DNA of 26,145 nt from JAFAGX01 sp035623255. Lineage in GTDB: Bacteria > Acidobacteriota > Terriglobia > Terriglobales > Acidobacteriaceae. Position numbers and translations under genes: made by a program. Below are positions 7,733 through 15,007 of the stretch, piece by piece (positions within the stretch are counted from its first letter, which is position 1; each line of letters starts with the position of its first letter). The notes beneath the pieces were generated by a model. That model worked only from the letters and a program-made list of their open reading frames with translations. It was not told where the DNA came from and made no database searches. The DNA is taken from positions 1 to 26,145 of the forward strand of contig DASPTU010000058.1 in assembly GCA_035623255.1 (NCBI GenBank), written 5' to 3'.

Positions 7733-7761
7733 CTTTATCGAATCTTTACGACTTTCATAAT
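7733..7761 (+). promoter_or_regulatory. Candidate KdpE operator and promoter before the small membrane gene
   Basis: Within the 177-base gap after the ETR1-like kinase, TTTAT (7733-7737) and TTTAC (7744-7748) occur as a direct repeat with 11-base periodicity, embedded in longer copies TCTTTATCGA/TCTTTACGA. As I recall it, the E. coli kdp operator has TTTAT and TTTAC at exactly this spacing. A -10-like CATAAT follows at 7756-7761, 33 bases before the ATG at 7794. KdpE control of the downstream genes is an inference; nothing else is recognisable in this gap. Confidence 0.4.
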
Positions 7762-7793
7762 CCAATACTCTGAGTGCATCGGGAGCGTGATAC

Positions 7794-7934
7794 ATGGTAC
7801 CGCTTGCGATCGTAAATATGCTTTTGCTGATATTGGGATTTCTCATGCGGTTGCGTAAACAAAAACGGACCAGAGCCGTGACTCGGCAATTCGATCTGGC
7901 CGTCAAGCCGCTCGCCGACGCACAAGAAGGCTAA
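7794..7934 (+). CDS. Small single-pass membrane protein, 46 residues
   Basis: The ORF begins at an ATG preceded by GGGAG (7781-7785) at eight bases, and encodes a hydrophobic N-terminal helix (VPLAIVNMLLLILGFLM) followed by a strongly basic stretch RLRKQKRTRA and a polar tail. This is the pattern of a single-pass inner-membrane peptide with a cytoplasmic C-terminus by the positive-inside rule. It ends six bases before the next small gene, suggesting co-transcription. I recognise no family. Its position between the Kdp regulators and the kdp operon, downstream of a KdpE-like site, suggests a link to K+ homeostasis, but this is only context. Confidence 0.5.
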   Translation: MVPLAIVNMLLLILGFLMRLRKQKRTRAVTRQFDLAVKPLADAQEG

Positions 7935-7940
7935 GAGTTT

Positions 7941-8198
7941 ATGTCGTCAATCCAGGATGTCTCTGCAGAACAGTTTGCCAGGCTTTTCCAGCACTACCAC
8001 GAAGCCTTGGTCCATGATTACAAGTGCACAAACAATGAGGAAACGAATTCCTGGTGGGACCGAACGCCAGGCAATGAACGCAAACTGCTCGTAGCGGCAG
8101 TCCGCCTGACGCTTGAAGAGTTGGGTGCAACCTCATCACCCGCTCACCCGAGTCGCAAGTATTTTGCCAAGCCGGGCGAGGCTGACTGGGGCTGCTGA
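7941..8198 (+). CDS. Small hypothetical soluble protein, 85 residues
   Basis: The ATG at 7941 lies six bases after the preceding small gene, with the purine stretch AAGAG (7933-7937) just upstream. The product has no membrane segment or signal peptide. It begins with a helical part (SAEQFARLFQHYHEALVHDY), has a Trp pair near ETNSWWDRTPGNERK, a second helix (LLVAAVRLTLEELG) and a tail ending in KPGEADWGC. The composition is that of a folded cytoplasmic protein, but I cannot name a family. It likely forms a two-gene transcript with the 46-residue membrane protein. A KdpE-like relic starts just after its stop. Confidence 0.6.
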   Translation: MSSIQDVSAEQFARLFQHYHEALVHDYKCTNNEETNSWWDRTPGNERKLLVAAVRLTLEELGATSSPAHPSRKYFAKPGEADWGC

Positions 8199-8223
8199 AA
8201 CGAAGTTCCAGTTGGGTTGTTCG

Positions 8224-8292
8224 CACTACATCCGGACCGAGCCCTGGCTGGTTTACCGCTTGGATCCTTATGGCCCGAATCAAAACCATTGA
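8224..8292 (+). pseudogene. Relic of a KdpE-type C-terminus
   Basis: The frame reads HYIRTEPWLVYRLDP and stops at 8290-8292. The intact KdpE in this window ends RYIVTEPWVGYRFEP: nine of fifteen residues are identical, including TEPW and the YR pair, and GAGCCCTGG is shared at DNA level. The upstream part of this frame (back to about 8160) does not resemble a winged-helix domain, and it overlaps the end of the 85-residue gene, so no intact regulator can be built. The simplest reading is the leftover 3' end of a duplicated or earlier kdpE. Chance similarity is possible because the match is short. Confidence 0.45.
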
Positions 8293-8318
8293 ATCGGACA
8301 GGTGACCTTTACGAATTC

Positions 8319-8339
8319 CTTATAAACAATTAACACCCC
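8319..8339 (+). promoter_or_regulatory. Candidate KdpE operator upstream of the porin-kdpFABC operon
   Basis: CTTAT (8319-8323) and TTAAC (8330-8334) are spaced by the same 11 bases as TTTAT and TTTAC in the E. coli kdp operator as I recall it, and the site ends with ACACCCC, also present there. It lies in an AT-rich stretch of the 364-base gap (8199-8562) before the porin, the natural place for the kdp promoter. A poor -10-like TTAAAT occurs at 8357-8362; no good -35 is visible, as expected for an activator-dependent promoter. Apart from the relic at 8224 and an in-frame extension of the porin, the gap holds nothing else I recognise. Confidence 0.4.
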
Positions 8340-8546
8340 TTTTATGAGCTGAATAGTTAAATCGGCTTATCCAGCGAGAAAAATTGTGCCAGCAATATTC
8401 ATGGTCAGGTTTGCCGCGGTCGTGTTGTGCGCCATCGCCGTCGTCTTTTTTGTCCGCCTCCTACTCGCATTTGCCATAGAGGCAAGAAGAGGTCCTGCTT
8501 CTGCTGTCAGGGTTTATTTCGCGAAGTTTAATCCATCGAGAAAGCG

Positions 8547-8551
8547 AGGAG
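8547..8551 (+). promoter_or_regulatory. Ribosome binding site supporting the porin start at 8563
   Basis: AGGAG lies 11 bases before the ATG at 8563, a slightly long but usable spacing. The alternative upstream starts (GTG 8386, ATG 8401) have no comparable purine stretch; the sequence before 8386 is only GAGAAAAATT. Confidence 0.45.
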
Positions 8552-8562
8552 AACTCATAGTG

Positions 8563-10272
8563 ATGAATCCCGAAATTCTCAAACGAAAACTACCGACAAG
8601 AGCCGGCAAGCGCGCCGCGCTGACGTTAATAGCCGCCACTTTTCTTTCCGCGCCACTACATTCGCAGCAATCCAATACCAGCTATTCGAATCTCTCAGAT
8701 CCAAAATCCAGCGATTCCGACCAGCAGATTCCCCCAGCAATCGCTAAAGAACTCGCAGCGATGAAGCAGAGGATCGAGCAACTCGAAGCGGAATTACAGC
8801 ACCAGCAGGCAAAGAAAGACGACCGTGTGGCCAGCATGCCTGACCCAAACCCAAGGGTTATGCCATCTGAAAATTTGTTGCAGCCGCGCACGGAAGCTGT
8901 TCCCGCGATGGCGGCGGTGGAAAACCCGACCACACCGCCATCTACTTCTGCACCTGAAAAGAAAGAAAAAGCAGAGCCTTTCGCCTTTGCTGACTTCACC
9001 TGGCTTAACGGCAATAGCAGAGTGAAGGATGTGCCCCTGGATACCAAGTTCTTTACGCCGGAAGTGCAAGCTGACGTGGATTACATCGTCGACTTCAATC
9101 ATCCGGCGGATGACACCATCGGGGGCTCGAGCGAAGTGTTTCGGGCCTACGAATTTCAACTGACCCAATTAGGCGTGGGTGGCGACTTCCATTACGATAA
9201 TGTTCGCGGCCGGCTGATGACCCAGTTTGGCATGTATTCGGCCACCACTCCGCGGAACGACGCCAGTCCTGCGCGCGGCAACTGGGACCTCGATACTGCT
9301 TACCGGTATATTTCGGAAGCGTACGGCGGCTATCACTTCAATGCCTTGCATGGCATTAACGTCGATGCAGGAATTTTCATGTCCTACGTCGGCCTTTTCA
9401 GTTACTACAACTTTGACAACTGGGCATACCAGCCTTCGTATGTTTCCTCTAACACGCCCTGGTTCTTCAATGGTCTGCGCGTGCAGATCTTTCCTACCGA
9501 GCACTTGAAAATTGAACCTTGGTTCATCAATGGCTGGCAGTCCTACGGACGCTTCAATCATCGGCCGGGCATTGGCGCACAAATTTTGTGGCGTCCGAAT
9601 GGCAAACTCGAGATTCTCGGCAACCAATACATGCTGGGCGCGGACACGCTGGGTGTTCCCGGTCGCATCCGTTATCACACCGACGACAGCATTGAATATA
9701 AGTACTACGACAATCCAGAGACGTGGATCAGTAAGGCCGCATTTTCGCTTACCGGCGACATAGGTTGCGAGCACGGTGGTGATCCCGTTGCGGGGACAGC
9801 GGTCAGTTGCGATACGAATGGCGTAAAAATTGTCAACGGGGTCAAGTACATTACGCCGAAGCAGGACTTCCTGGGATTCATGGTTTACAACCGGCTCTGG
9901 TTCCACAGAGACCTCTTCGGCTTCACTCTGGGCGGAGGCAAGATCAATAATCCGGGACGCTATTTAGTGCTGTTGCCTCCCATTAACGGAGCTACGGCGA
10001 TCTCGGGAACGCCGTATTTCCCTGAGAATCCGGGTGATCCTTACAAGGCCTGGGACGCCTCGGCAACTTTTGATTACATGCCGAGCCAGTACATCACATT
10101 TCGCTGGGAATACGATCATCGCGCGGCAAATGTCCCATATTTCACTGGAAGAGGTGGAATCACGCCTCCTGGCGGAAATTCGGGATCGCCGGGCTCGTTG
10201 GTTTCGGGTTGGACGCCGGATCTAGTGAAAGACGAGAACCGTCTGGATCTGGCGATTTTGGTCAAGTTCTAA
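8563..10272 (+). CDS. Outer-membrane beta-barrel porin (BBP2/OmpL-like) of the kdp operon
   Basis: From the ATG at 8563 (AGGAG at 8547-8551) the protein has 569 residues. Residues 1-36 form a Sec signal peptide (GKRAALTLIAATFLSAPLHSQQ region), 55-85 a coiled coil (AKELAAMKQRIEQLEAELQHQ), about 86-140 a Pro/Ala linker, and the rest alternating aromatic-polar beta strands ending in the terminal Phe typical of outer-membrane barrels. The TWLNGNSR start and the YEFQLTQLGVGGDF region resemble the putative beta-barrel porin-2 family. The frame is open upstream to a GTG at 8386, adding a hydrophobic segment; I prefer 8563 because export needs an N-terminal signal peptide. The gene leads the kdpFABC operon, so passage of K+ or other small ions across the outer membrane is inferred. 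Confidence 0.85.
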   Translation: MNPEILKRKLPTRAGKRAALTLIAATFLSAPLHSQQSNTSYSNLSDPKSSDSDQQIPPAIAKELAAMKQRIEQLEAELQHQQAKKDDRVASMPDPNPRVMPSENLLQPRTEAVPAMAAVENPTTPPSTSAPEKKEKAEPFAFADFTWLNGNSRVKDVPLDTKFFTPEVQADVDYIVDFNHPADDTIGGSSEVFRAYEFQLTQLGVGGDFHYDNVRGRLMTQFGMYSATTPRNDASPARGNWDLDTAYRYISEAYGGYHFNALHGINVDAGIFMSYVGLFSYYNFDNWAYQPSYVSSNTPWFFNGLRVQIFPTEHLKIEPWFINGWQSYGRFNHRPGIGAQILWRPNGKLEILGNQYMLGADTLGVPGRIRYHTDDSIEYKYYDNPETWISKAAFSLTGDIGCEHGGDPVAGTAVSCDTNGVKIVNGVKYITPKQDFLGFMVYNRLWFHRDLFGFTLGGGKINNPGRYLVLLPPINGATAISGTPYFPENPGDPYKAWDASATFDYMPSQYITFRWEYDHRAANVPYFTGRGGITPPGGNSGSPGSLVSGWTPDLVKDENRLDLAILVKF

Positions 10273-10288
10273 GTAGTTGGAGGGCAGT

Positions 10289-10375
10289 ATGCAAGACATT
10301 CTTTGGATAACAGTGACGATTGCATTCTTTGCTTTATCCATTGCCTATGTGCACTTTTGTGAGCGGGTGAAGTGA
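10289..10375 (+). CDS. 28-residue membrane peptide upstream of kdpF
   Basis: The ORF starts at an ATG four bases after GGAGGG (10279-10284) and encodes MQDILWITVTIAFFALSIAY followed by VHFCERVK. It is one hydrophobic helix with a short cationic end containing C-E-R. Tiny proteins ending in Y-V-x-x-C-D/E-R-hydrophobic directly upstream of kdpF or kdpA are, to my recollection, recurrent in several phyla, but are rarely named. It sits 16 bases after the porin stop and 14 before kdpF, clearly within the operon. A role as an accessory subunit or stabiliser of the KdpFABC complex is inferred from position and size only. Confidence 0.75.
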   Translation: MQDILWITVTIAFFALSIAYVHFCERVK

Positions 10376-10389
10376 GGGAGGAAATCGCT

Positions 10390-10479
10390 ATGACTCTGGA
10401 GTCGATCATCATGCTCGCAGTGAGTGCGCTGACGATGGTCTATCTAATCTACGCCCTATTGCGACCGGAGAAGTTTTGA
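10390..10479 (+). CDS. kdpF: Potassium-transporting ATPase small subunit KdpF
   Basis: This 29-residue peptide (MTLESIIMLAVSALTMVYLI then YALLRPEKF) has the KdpF hallmark: one transmembrane helix ending in Y-L-x-Y-A-L-L-x-P-E-x-F. In E. coli KdpF is a lipid-like stabiliser bound to KdpA in the KdpFABC complex. It has a strong ribosome binding site GGGAGGA (10376-10382) seven bases before the ATG, and kdpA starts one base after its stop. The gene is easily missed because of its size. Confidence 0.93.
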   Translation: MTLESIIMLAVSALTMVYLIYALLRPEKF

Positions 10480-10480
10480 T

Positions 10481-12280
10481 ATGACCATCAATGGCTGGTT
10501 TCAAATCCTGTTTTTTCTCCTGCTGATCTTCCTGGTCACCAAGCCGTTGGGCATTTTCATGGCTCGCGTCTTTAGCCGCAAGAAGACCTTCATGGATCCG
10601 GTACTTAGGCCGATTGAGCAGGTGGTGTATCGGCTCACCGGCGTCGACGAGAATCATGAGATGCGCTGGACGGAGTACGCCGCGTGCATGCTCTTGTTCA
10701 GCCTGGTTTCGATGCTCGTGCTCTACGTGATGCAGCGCCTGCAGGGCTATCTGCCGTTTAATCCGCAGAAGTTCGGCGCCGTCACTCCTGCTCACCTCGC
10801 ATTCAATACGGCTGCCTCGTTTACCACGAATACAAATTGGCAGGCGTATTCGGGTGAGACGACGATGAGCTACTTCACTCAAATGGCTGGGCTGGCATAT
10901 CACAATTTCATGTCGGCGGCCCTGGGAATTTCGTTGGCGATTGCCTTCATCCGTGGCATTGCCCGCCGGCAGATGCAGACCATCGGGAATTTCTGGGTCG
11001 ACCTGGTCCGTAGCTCGCTGTGGGTCCTGCTGCCGTTCTGCGTCGTCGGCGCGCTCATTCTAGTTTCGCAGGGGGTAGTTCAGAACCTCAAGCCATACGA
11101 CACAGCGAAACTGGTCGAACCTACGCAAGTTCAAAAAACCGGCTCCGACGGCAAACCTGTAGTCGACGCAAACGGGAAACCAGTGATGGAAACCGTGACC
11201 ACCCAGACCATCGCTCAGGGCCCTGTCGCGTCGCAGGAGATTATCAAAGAGTGGGGCACAAACGGTGGAGGCTTCTTCAACGCCAACAGCTCTCATCCGT
11301 TTGAGAATCCCACTCCCTTCAGCAATCTCTTGGAACTGTTTTCAATCTTCGCGGTGTCGGCTGGCCTGACCTACACGTTGGGACGAATGACCGGGTCGCA
11401 AGCTCACGGATGGGCGGTGTGGGCGGCTATGGCGGTCCTGTTTTTCGCGGGCGTAACTGTCGCCTATTGGGCAGAAGCTCGCGGCAACCCGGTGCTCGCC
11501 GGAACCAATCAACAAGTGACCGCCTTGCAGTCTGGCGGCAACATGGAAGGCAAAGAAGTCCGCTTCGGCATCGCCAACTCCGCGTTGTTTGCGACCGTAA
11601 CCACGGACGCCAGCTGCGGCGCGATCAACGGTTGGCACGATTCGTATATGCCTCTCGGCGGCATGGTGCCTCTGGTCAACATGATGCTCAGCGAGGTCAT
11701 CTTTGGCGGCGTGGGCGCCGGCATGTACGGCATGTTGATCTATATCGTGCTCGCAGTCTTCATTGCCGGCCTCATGGTCGGGCGCACGCCGGAATATCTG
11801 GGTAAGAAAATCGAAGCTTACGACGTCAAGATGGCAATGCTCGTCGTGCTGGTCTTTCCCTTAGTCATTCTGGTCCTCACGGGGATTTCAACCGTAAGTG
11901 GCTTCGGAAGCGCGAGTATCAGCAATCCTGGTCCCCATGGGTTCAGCCAGATCCTGTATGCCTTTGTCTCCGGGGCGGCAAACAACGGATCCGCGTTCGG
12001 TGGTCTGACCGTGAACACGCCCTGGTATGACACCGCTATAGGATTCGACATGTTGCTTGGCCGGTTCTTCATGATCATTCCCATGCTGGCAATTGCCGGG
12101 AACCTTGCCCAGAAGAAATACGTTCCGCCTTCTCTCGGTACGTTCCCGGTGACTACACCACTTTTTAGCGTCCTTCTGATCGGGGTCATCCTGATCGTTG
12201 GCGCTCTCACGTTTTTCCCGGCACTCAGTCTCGGCCCGATCCTTGAGCATCTGCTCTTGGGCGCGGGCAAAGTATTTTAA
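10481..12280 (+). CDS. kdpA: Potassium-transporting ATPase subunit A, KdpA
   Basis: The 599-residue channel-like subunit of the KdpFABC K+ pump carries four pore-loop repeats: FTTNTNWQAYSGE (114-126), NGGGFFNANSSHPFENP (261-277), TTDASCGAINGWHDS (374-388) and AANNGSAFGG (499-508). The many hydrophobic helices fit the SKT-superfamily fold. It is about 40 residues longer than E. coli KdpA; part of the surplus is a polar insert at about 203-250 before the second pore loop, containing a near-repeated GKPVVDANGKPVME. The ATG at 10481 follows kdpF by one base, and GGAG inside the kdpF 3' end (10467-10470) serves it. kdpB follows within 10 bases. Confidence 0.97.
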   Translation: MTINGWFQILFFLLLIFLVTKPLGIFMARVFSRKKTFMDPVLRPIEQVVYRLTGVDENHEMRWTEYAACMLLFSLVSMLVLYVMQRLQGYLPFNPQKFGAVTPAHLAFNTAASFTTNTNWQAYSGETTMSYFTQMAGLAYHNFMSAALGISLAIAFIRGIARRQMQTIGNFWVDLVRSSLWVLLPFCVVGALILVSQGVVQNLKPYDTAKLVEPTQVQKTGSDGKPVVDANGKPVMETVTTQTIAQGPVASQEIIKEWGTNGGGFFNANSSHPFENPTPFSNLLELFSIFAVSAGLTYTLGRMTGSQAHGWAVWAAMAVLFFAGVTVAYWAEARGNPVLAGTNQQVTALQSGGNMEGKEVRFGIANSALFATVTTDASCGAINGWHDSYMPLGGMVPLVNMMLSEVIFGGVGAGMYGMLIYIVLAVFIAGLMVGRTPEYLGKKIEAYDVKMAMLVVLVFPLVILVLTGISTVSGFGSASISNPGPHGFSQILYAFVSGAANNGSAFGGLTVNTPWYDTAIGFDMLLGRFFMIIPMLAIAGNLAQKKYVPPSLGTFPVTTPLFSVLLIGVILIVGALTFFPALSLGPILEHLLLGAGKVF

Positions 12281-12290
12281 GGAACTCTTT

Positions 12291-14384
12291 ATGGCCATGA
12301 CGACCCAAGCACCACCCGTTCTAGAAGTGAAACAAATTCGCCTTGGACATTCGCCGATGAAACCCACCAGAAAAAAAGCCATCTGGGAATGGAAAATCGT
12401 ACGGCGTGCTGTGTGGGATGCGTTCGTAAAGCTGAATCCCCGAACCATGATGGGTAATCCCGTCATGTTCGTCGTCGAGATTGGCAGCGTGATCACGACC
12501 GTTCTGCTGTTCAAGCGTGGCTCCGCCTTCTATTTCAACCTCCAGATCACGTTGTGGCTATGGTTCACCGTGCTGTTCGCCAACTTTGCCGAAGCTATGG
12601 CCGAGGGGCGTGGCAAGGCTCAGGCCGAAACGTTGCGTAAGGCCCGTGCGGAAACAGTTGCCAACCGGCTCCTTCCAAACGGGAAAACGGAACAAGTTCC
12701 CAGCTCCAAGCTGCGGGCCGGCGATCAAGTAATGGTCTCCGCCTGTGAGTTCATTCCCAGCGACGGTGAAATTCTCGAGGGCGTAGCCTCCGTGGATGAG
12801 TCCGCAATTACCGGTGAATCTGCTCCCGTCATTCGCGAAGCAGGCGGCGACCGCTCTGCGGTAACCGGCGGCACGCGCGTATTATCGGACTGGCTAAAGA
12901 TCAGGATCACGTCCAATCCAGGCGAGACGTTCCTCGATCGCATGATCGCCCTGGTAGAAGGCGCGGAGCGCCAAAAAACGCCAAATGAGATTGCGCTCAA
13001 TATTCTGCTTGCCGGGTTGACGATTATCTTCCTGCTTGCGGTTGTGACCCTTCAGCCCTTTGCGATTTATTCGGGATCGCCGCAGACGGTTTTTGTGCTG
13101 GTTTCACTGCTCGTCTGTCTGATTCCAACCACAATTGGCGGATTGTTGTCTGCAATTGGCATCGCGGGAATGGATCGTTTGGTTCAGCACAATGTGCTGG
13201 CAATGTCCGGACGTGCGGTGGAAGCAGCTGGAGATGTGAATACGCTGTTACTCGACAAAACCGGAACCATTACACTCGGTAACCGCCAGGCGGCTGAGTT
13301 TGTTCCTGCACCGGGAATCACTGAAGCGCAGATGGCCGATGCGGCGCAGCTTTCCTCGCTCGCCGATGAAACTCCCGAGGGCCGCTCCATCGTCGTTTTG
13401 GCCAAAACTCGGTATGGATTGCGGGGCAGGGAACTGGGTTCACAGGAAGCGCAATTCATCCCTTTTAGCGCTCAGACGCGCATGTCGGGCGTGAACCTCG
13501 AGGGACGTGAGATTCGCAAAGGCGCTGCCGATGCGATTGCAAACTATCTCAGCCAGCATGGCACTGTCCTGCCCAAAGAGATCCAGGCAACCGTGGACAA
13601 AATTGCTCGCACGGGCGGAACTCCGCTCGTCGTCGCCGACAATCAGCAGGCTATCGGTGTCATTTACCTCAAGGACATTGTCAAGGGTGGAATTCGCGAC
13701 CGATTCGATCAACTCCGCGCCATGGGAATCAAGACCGTGATGATTACTGGAGACAATCCTCTCACTGCGGCCGCGATTGCCCGGGAAGCTGGCGTAGATG
13801 ACTTCCTTGCTGAAGCTACTCCGAAAGAAAAAATGGATTTGATTCGCAAGGAACAGAAGGAAGGCAAGTTGGTTGCGATGACCGGTGATGGCACCAATGA
13901 CGCTCCCGCTCTCGCCCAGGCGGACGTCGGAGTCGCCATGAATACCGGGACGCAAGCCGCAAAGGAAGCGGGCAATATGGTGGACCTGGATTCCAATCCA
14001 ACCAAGCTGATCGAGGTCGTGGAAATCGGCAAGCAGCTGCTCATGACCCGCGGCGCGCTGACCACGTTTTCCATCGCCAACGATGTGGCCAAATATTTTG
14101 CCATCATTCCTGCCATGTTTGCCGGTACGTTCCCCGTGCTCAACGCGTTGAACATCATGCATCTGAAGACGCCGCAATCGGCTGTTTTGTCGGCAGTCAT
14201 TTTTAACGCGCTGATCATCATCGCGTTGATTCCGCTGGCGCTGCGAGGTGTGAAATATCGGCCCATGGGAGCCGAGGCTCTTCTGCGGCGTAATCTCTGG
14301 ATTTATGGTTTCGGCGGAATCATCGTTCCATTCGTAGGCATTAAGCTGATCGACATGATCATCACAGCGGTGAGGATGGCATGA
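12291..14384 (+). CDS. kdpB: Potassium-transporting ATPase subunit B, KdpB
   Basis: This 697-residue P-type ATPase hydrolyses ATP to drive K+ import. It shows the actuator motif TGES (174-177), the intramembrane LIPTTIGG (277-284), the phosphorylation motif DKTGT with D322, the nucleotide-domain KGA (410-412), TGDN (486-489) and the hinge TGDGTNDAPAL (531-541). The serine of TGES is the residue whose phosphorylation inhibits the E. coli pump. I choose the ATG at 12291, with AAGGA at 12279-12283 overlapping the kdpA stop; the open frame back to 12198 lies within kdpA. A long N-terminus (about 35 residues before WKIVRRAVWDAF) precedes the first helix. The stop overlaps a 16-codon ORF that leads into kdpC. 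Confidence 0.97.
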   Translation: MAMTTQAPPVLEVKQIRLGHSPMKPTRKKAIWEWKIVRRAVWDAFVKLNPRTMMGNPVMFVVEIGSVITTVLLFKRGSAFYFNLQITLWLWFTVLFANFAEAMAEGRGKAQAETLRKARAETVANRLLPNGKTEQVPSSKLRAGDQVMVSACEFIPSDGEILEGVASVDESAITGESAPVIREAGGDRSAVTGGTRVLSDWLKIRITSNPGETFLDRMIALVEGAERQKTPNEIALNILLAGLTIIFLLAVVTLQPFAIYSGSPQTVFVLVSLLVCLIPTTIGGLLSAIGIAGMDRLVQHNVLAMSGRAVEAAGDVNTLLLDKTGTITLGNRQAAEFVPAPGITEAQMADAAQLSSLADETPEGRSIVVLAKTRYGLRGRELGSQEAQFIPFSAQTRMSGVNLEGREIRKGAADAIANYLSQHGTVLPKEIQATVDKIARTGGTPLVVADNQQAIGVIYLKDIVKGGIRDRFDQLRAMGIKTVMITGDNPLTAAAIAREAGVDDFLAEATPKEKMDLIRKEQKEGKLVAMTGDGTNDAPALAQADVGVAMNTGTQAAKEAGNMVDLDSNPTKLIEVVEIGKQLLMTRGALTTFSIANDVAKYFAIIPAMFAGTFPVLNALNIMHLKTPQSAVLSAVIFNALIIIALIPLALRGVKYRPMGAEALLRRNLWIYGFGGIIVPFVGIKLIDMIITAVRMA

Positions 14385-14431
14385 GCAGCGAGGGTCACGG
14401 GCGCGACTTGAGTAAAGAGGGTTTGCGATGA
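14381..14431 (+). CDS. 16-codon mini-ORF bridging kdpB and kdpC
   Basis: An ATG overlaps the kdpB stop (ATGA at 14381-14384), and the frame reads MSSEGHGRDLSKEGLR before a TGA that overlaps the kdpC ATG (ATGA at 14428-14431). Ribosomes ending kdpB could reinitiate here and then on kdpC, so it may act as a translational relay rather than encode a functional peptide. No own ribosome binding site is obvious. kdpC has AGAGGG at 14416-14421, so the mini-ORF may also be chance. Confidence 0.3.
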   Translation: MSSEGHGRDLSKEGLR

Positions 14432-15000
14432 AGAAAAACTTGTTGATATCGGTGCTGATGACGGTTGTAACGACAGTTTTGTTGGGAATCATATACCCGC
14501 TCGTTGTCACTGGCCTGGCCCAACTGTTCTTCAAAGACAAGGCCAATGGGCAATTGATCGCTAAGAACGGCCAGGTAGTTGGCTCACGAATCATCGGGCA
14601 GGGATTCACCGGACCGAACTATTTTCATTCCCGGCCATCGAATGCCGGACCCGGCTACGATGCAGCGAACTCCAACGGCTCACAGCTCGGTCCCACGAAT
14701 CACCTCCTGATTGATCGCGTAAAAGGCGATGTCGCCACTTATCAGCTTGAACATCCCGGCGAACTCGTGCCCATCGATTTAGTAACTACTTCGGCCTCGG
14801 GTCTTGATCCCGATATCACACCGGCTGCGGCCGAATTTCAGATTGCACGTGTGGCAAAGGAGCGAGGAGTGTCCCAGGAGCGGCTCCATCAAATCGTTCA
14901 GCAGCACACCACCGAACGCCAGCTCGGGTTTTTGGGTGAACCTCGGGTCAACGTGCTGGAACTGAATTTGGATCTCGACGCCAAGTTTCCTAAGAAGTGA
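14428..15000 (+). CDS. kdpC: Potassium-transporting ATPase subunit C, KdpC
   Basis: The 190-residue subunit has a single N-terminal transmembrane helix (about 5-35, LLISVLMTVVTTVLLGIIYP) and a periplasmic domain with the family signatures IGQGFTGPNYFHSRPS, SNGSQLGPTN and VTTSASGLDPDITPAAAEFQ, then VAKERGVS. KdpC contacts KdpA and is needed for assembly and high affinity of the pump. Ribosome binding site AGAGGG is at 14416-14421. It is the last gene of the operon; a hairpin follows at 15008-15042. Confidence 0.96.
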   Translation: MKKNLLISVLMTVVTTVLLGIIYPLVVTGLAQLFFKDKANGQLIAKNGQVVGSRIIGQGFTGPNYFHSRPSNAGPGYDAANSNGSQLGPTNHLLIDRVKGDVATYQLEHPGELVPIDLVTTSASGLDPDITPAAAEFQIARVAKERGVSQERLHQIVQQHTTERQLGFLGEPRVNVLELNLDLDAKFPKK

Positions 15001-15007
15001 CCTGCTC

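Noticed and set aside
7661..7858. 65-codon plus-strand frame after the ETR1-like kinase
   Set aside because: It covers the candidate promoter, lacks a ribosome binding site and overlaps the better-supported 46-residue gene in another frame.
9169..9906. 245-codon minus-strand frame inside the porin gene
   Set aside because: Antisense shadow of a beta-barrel gene with signal peptide and terminal Phe.
13440..14609. 389-codon open frame on the minus strand across kdpB and kdpC
   Set aside because: It is antisense to unmistakable KdpB/KdpC motifs and its translation has no recognisable domain.
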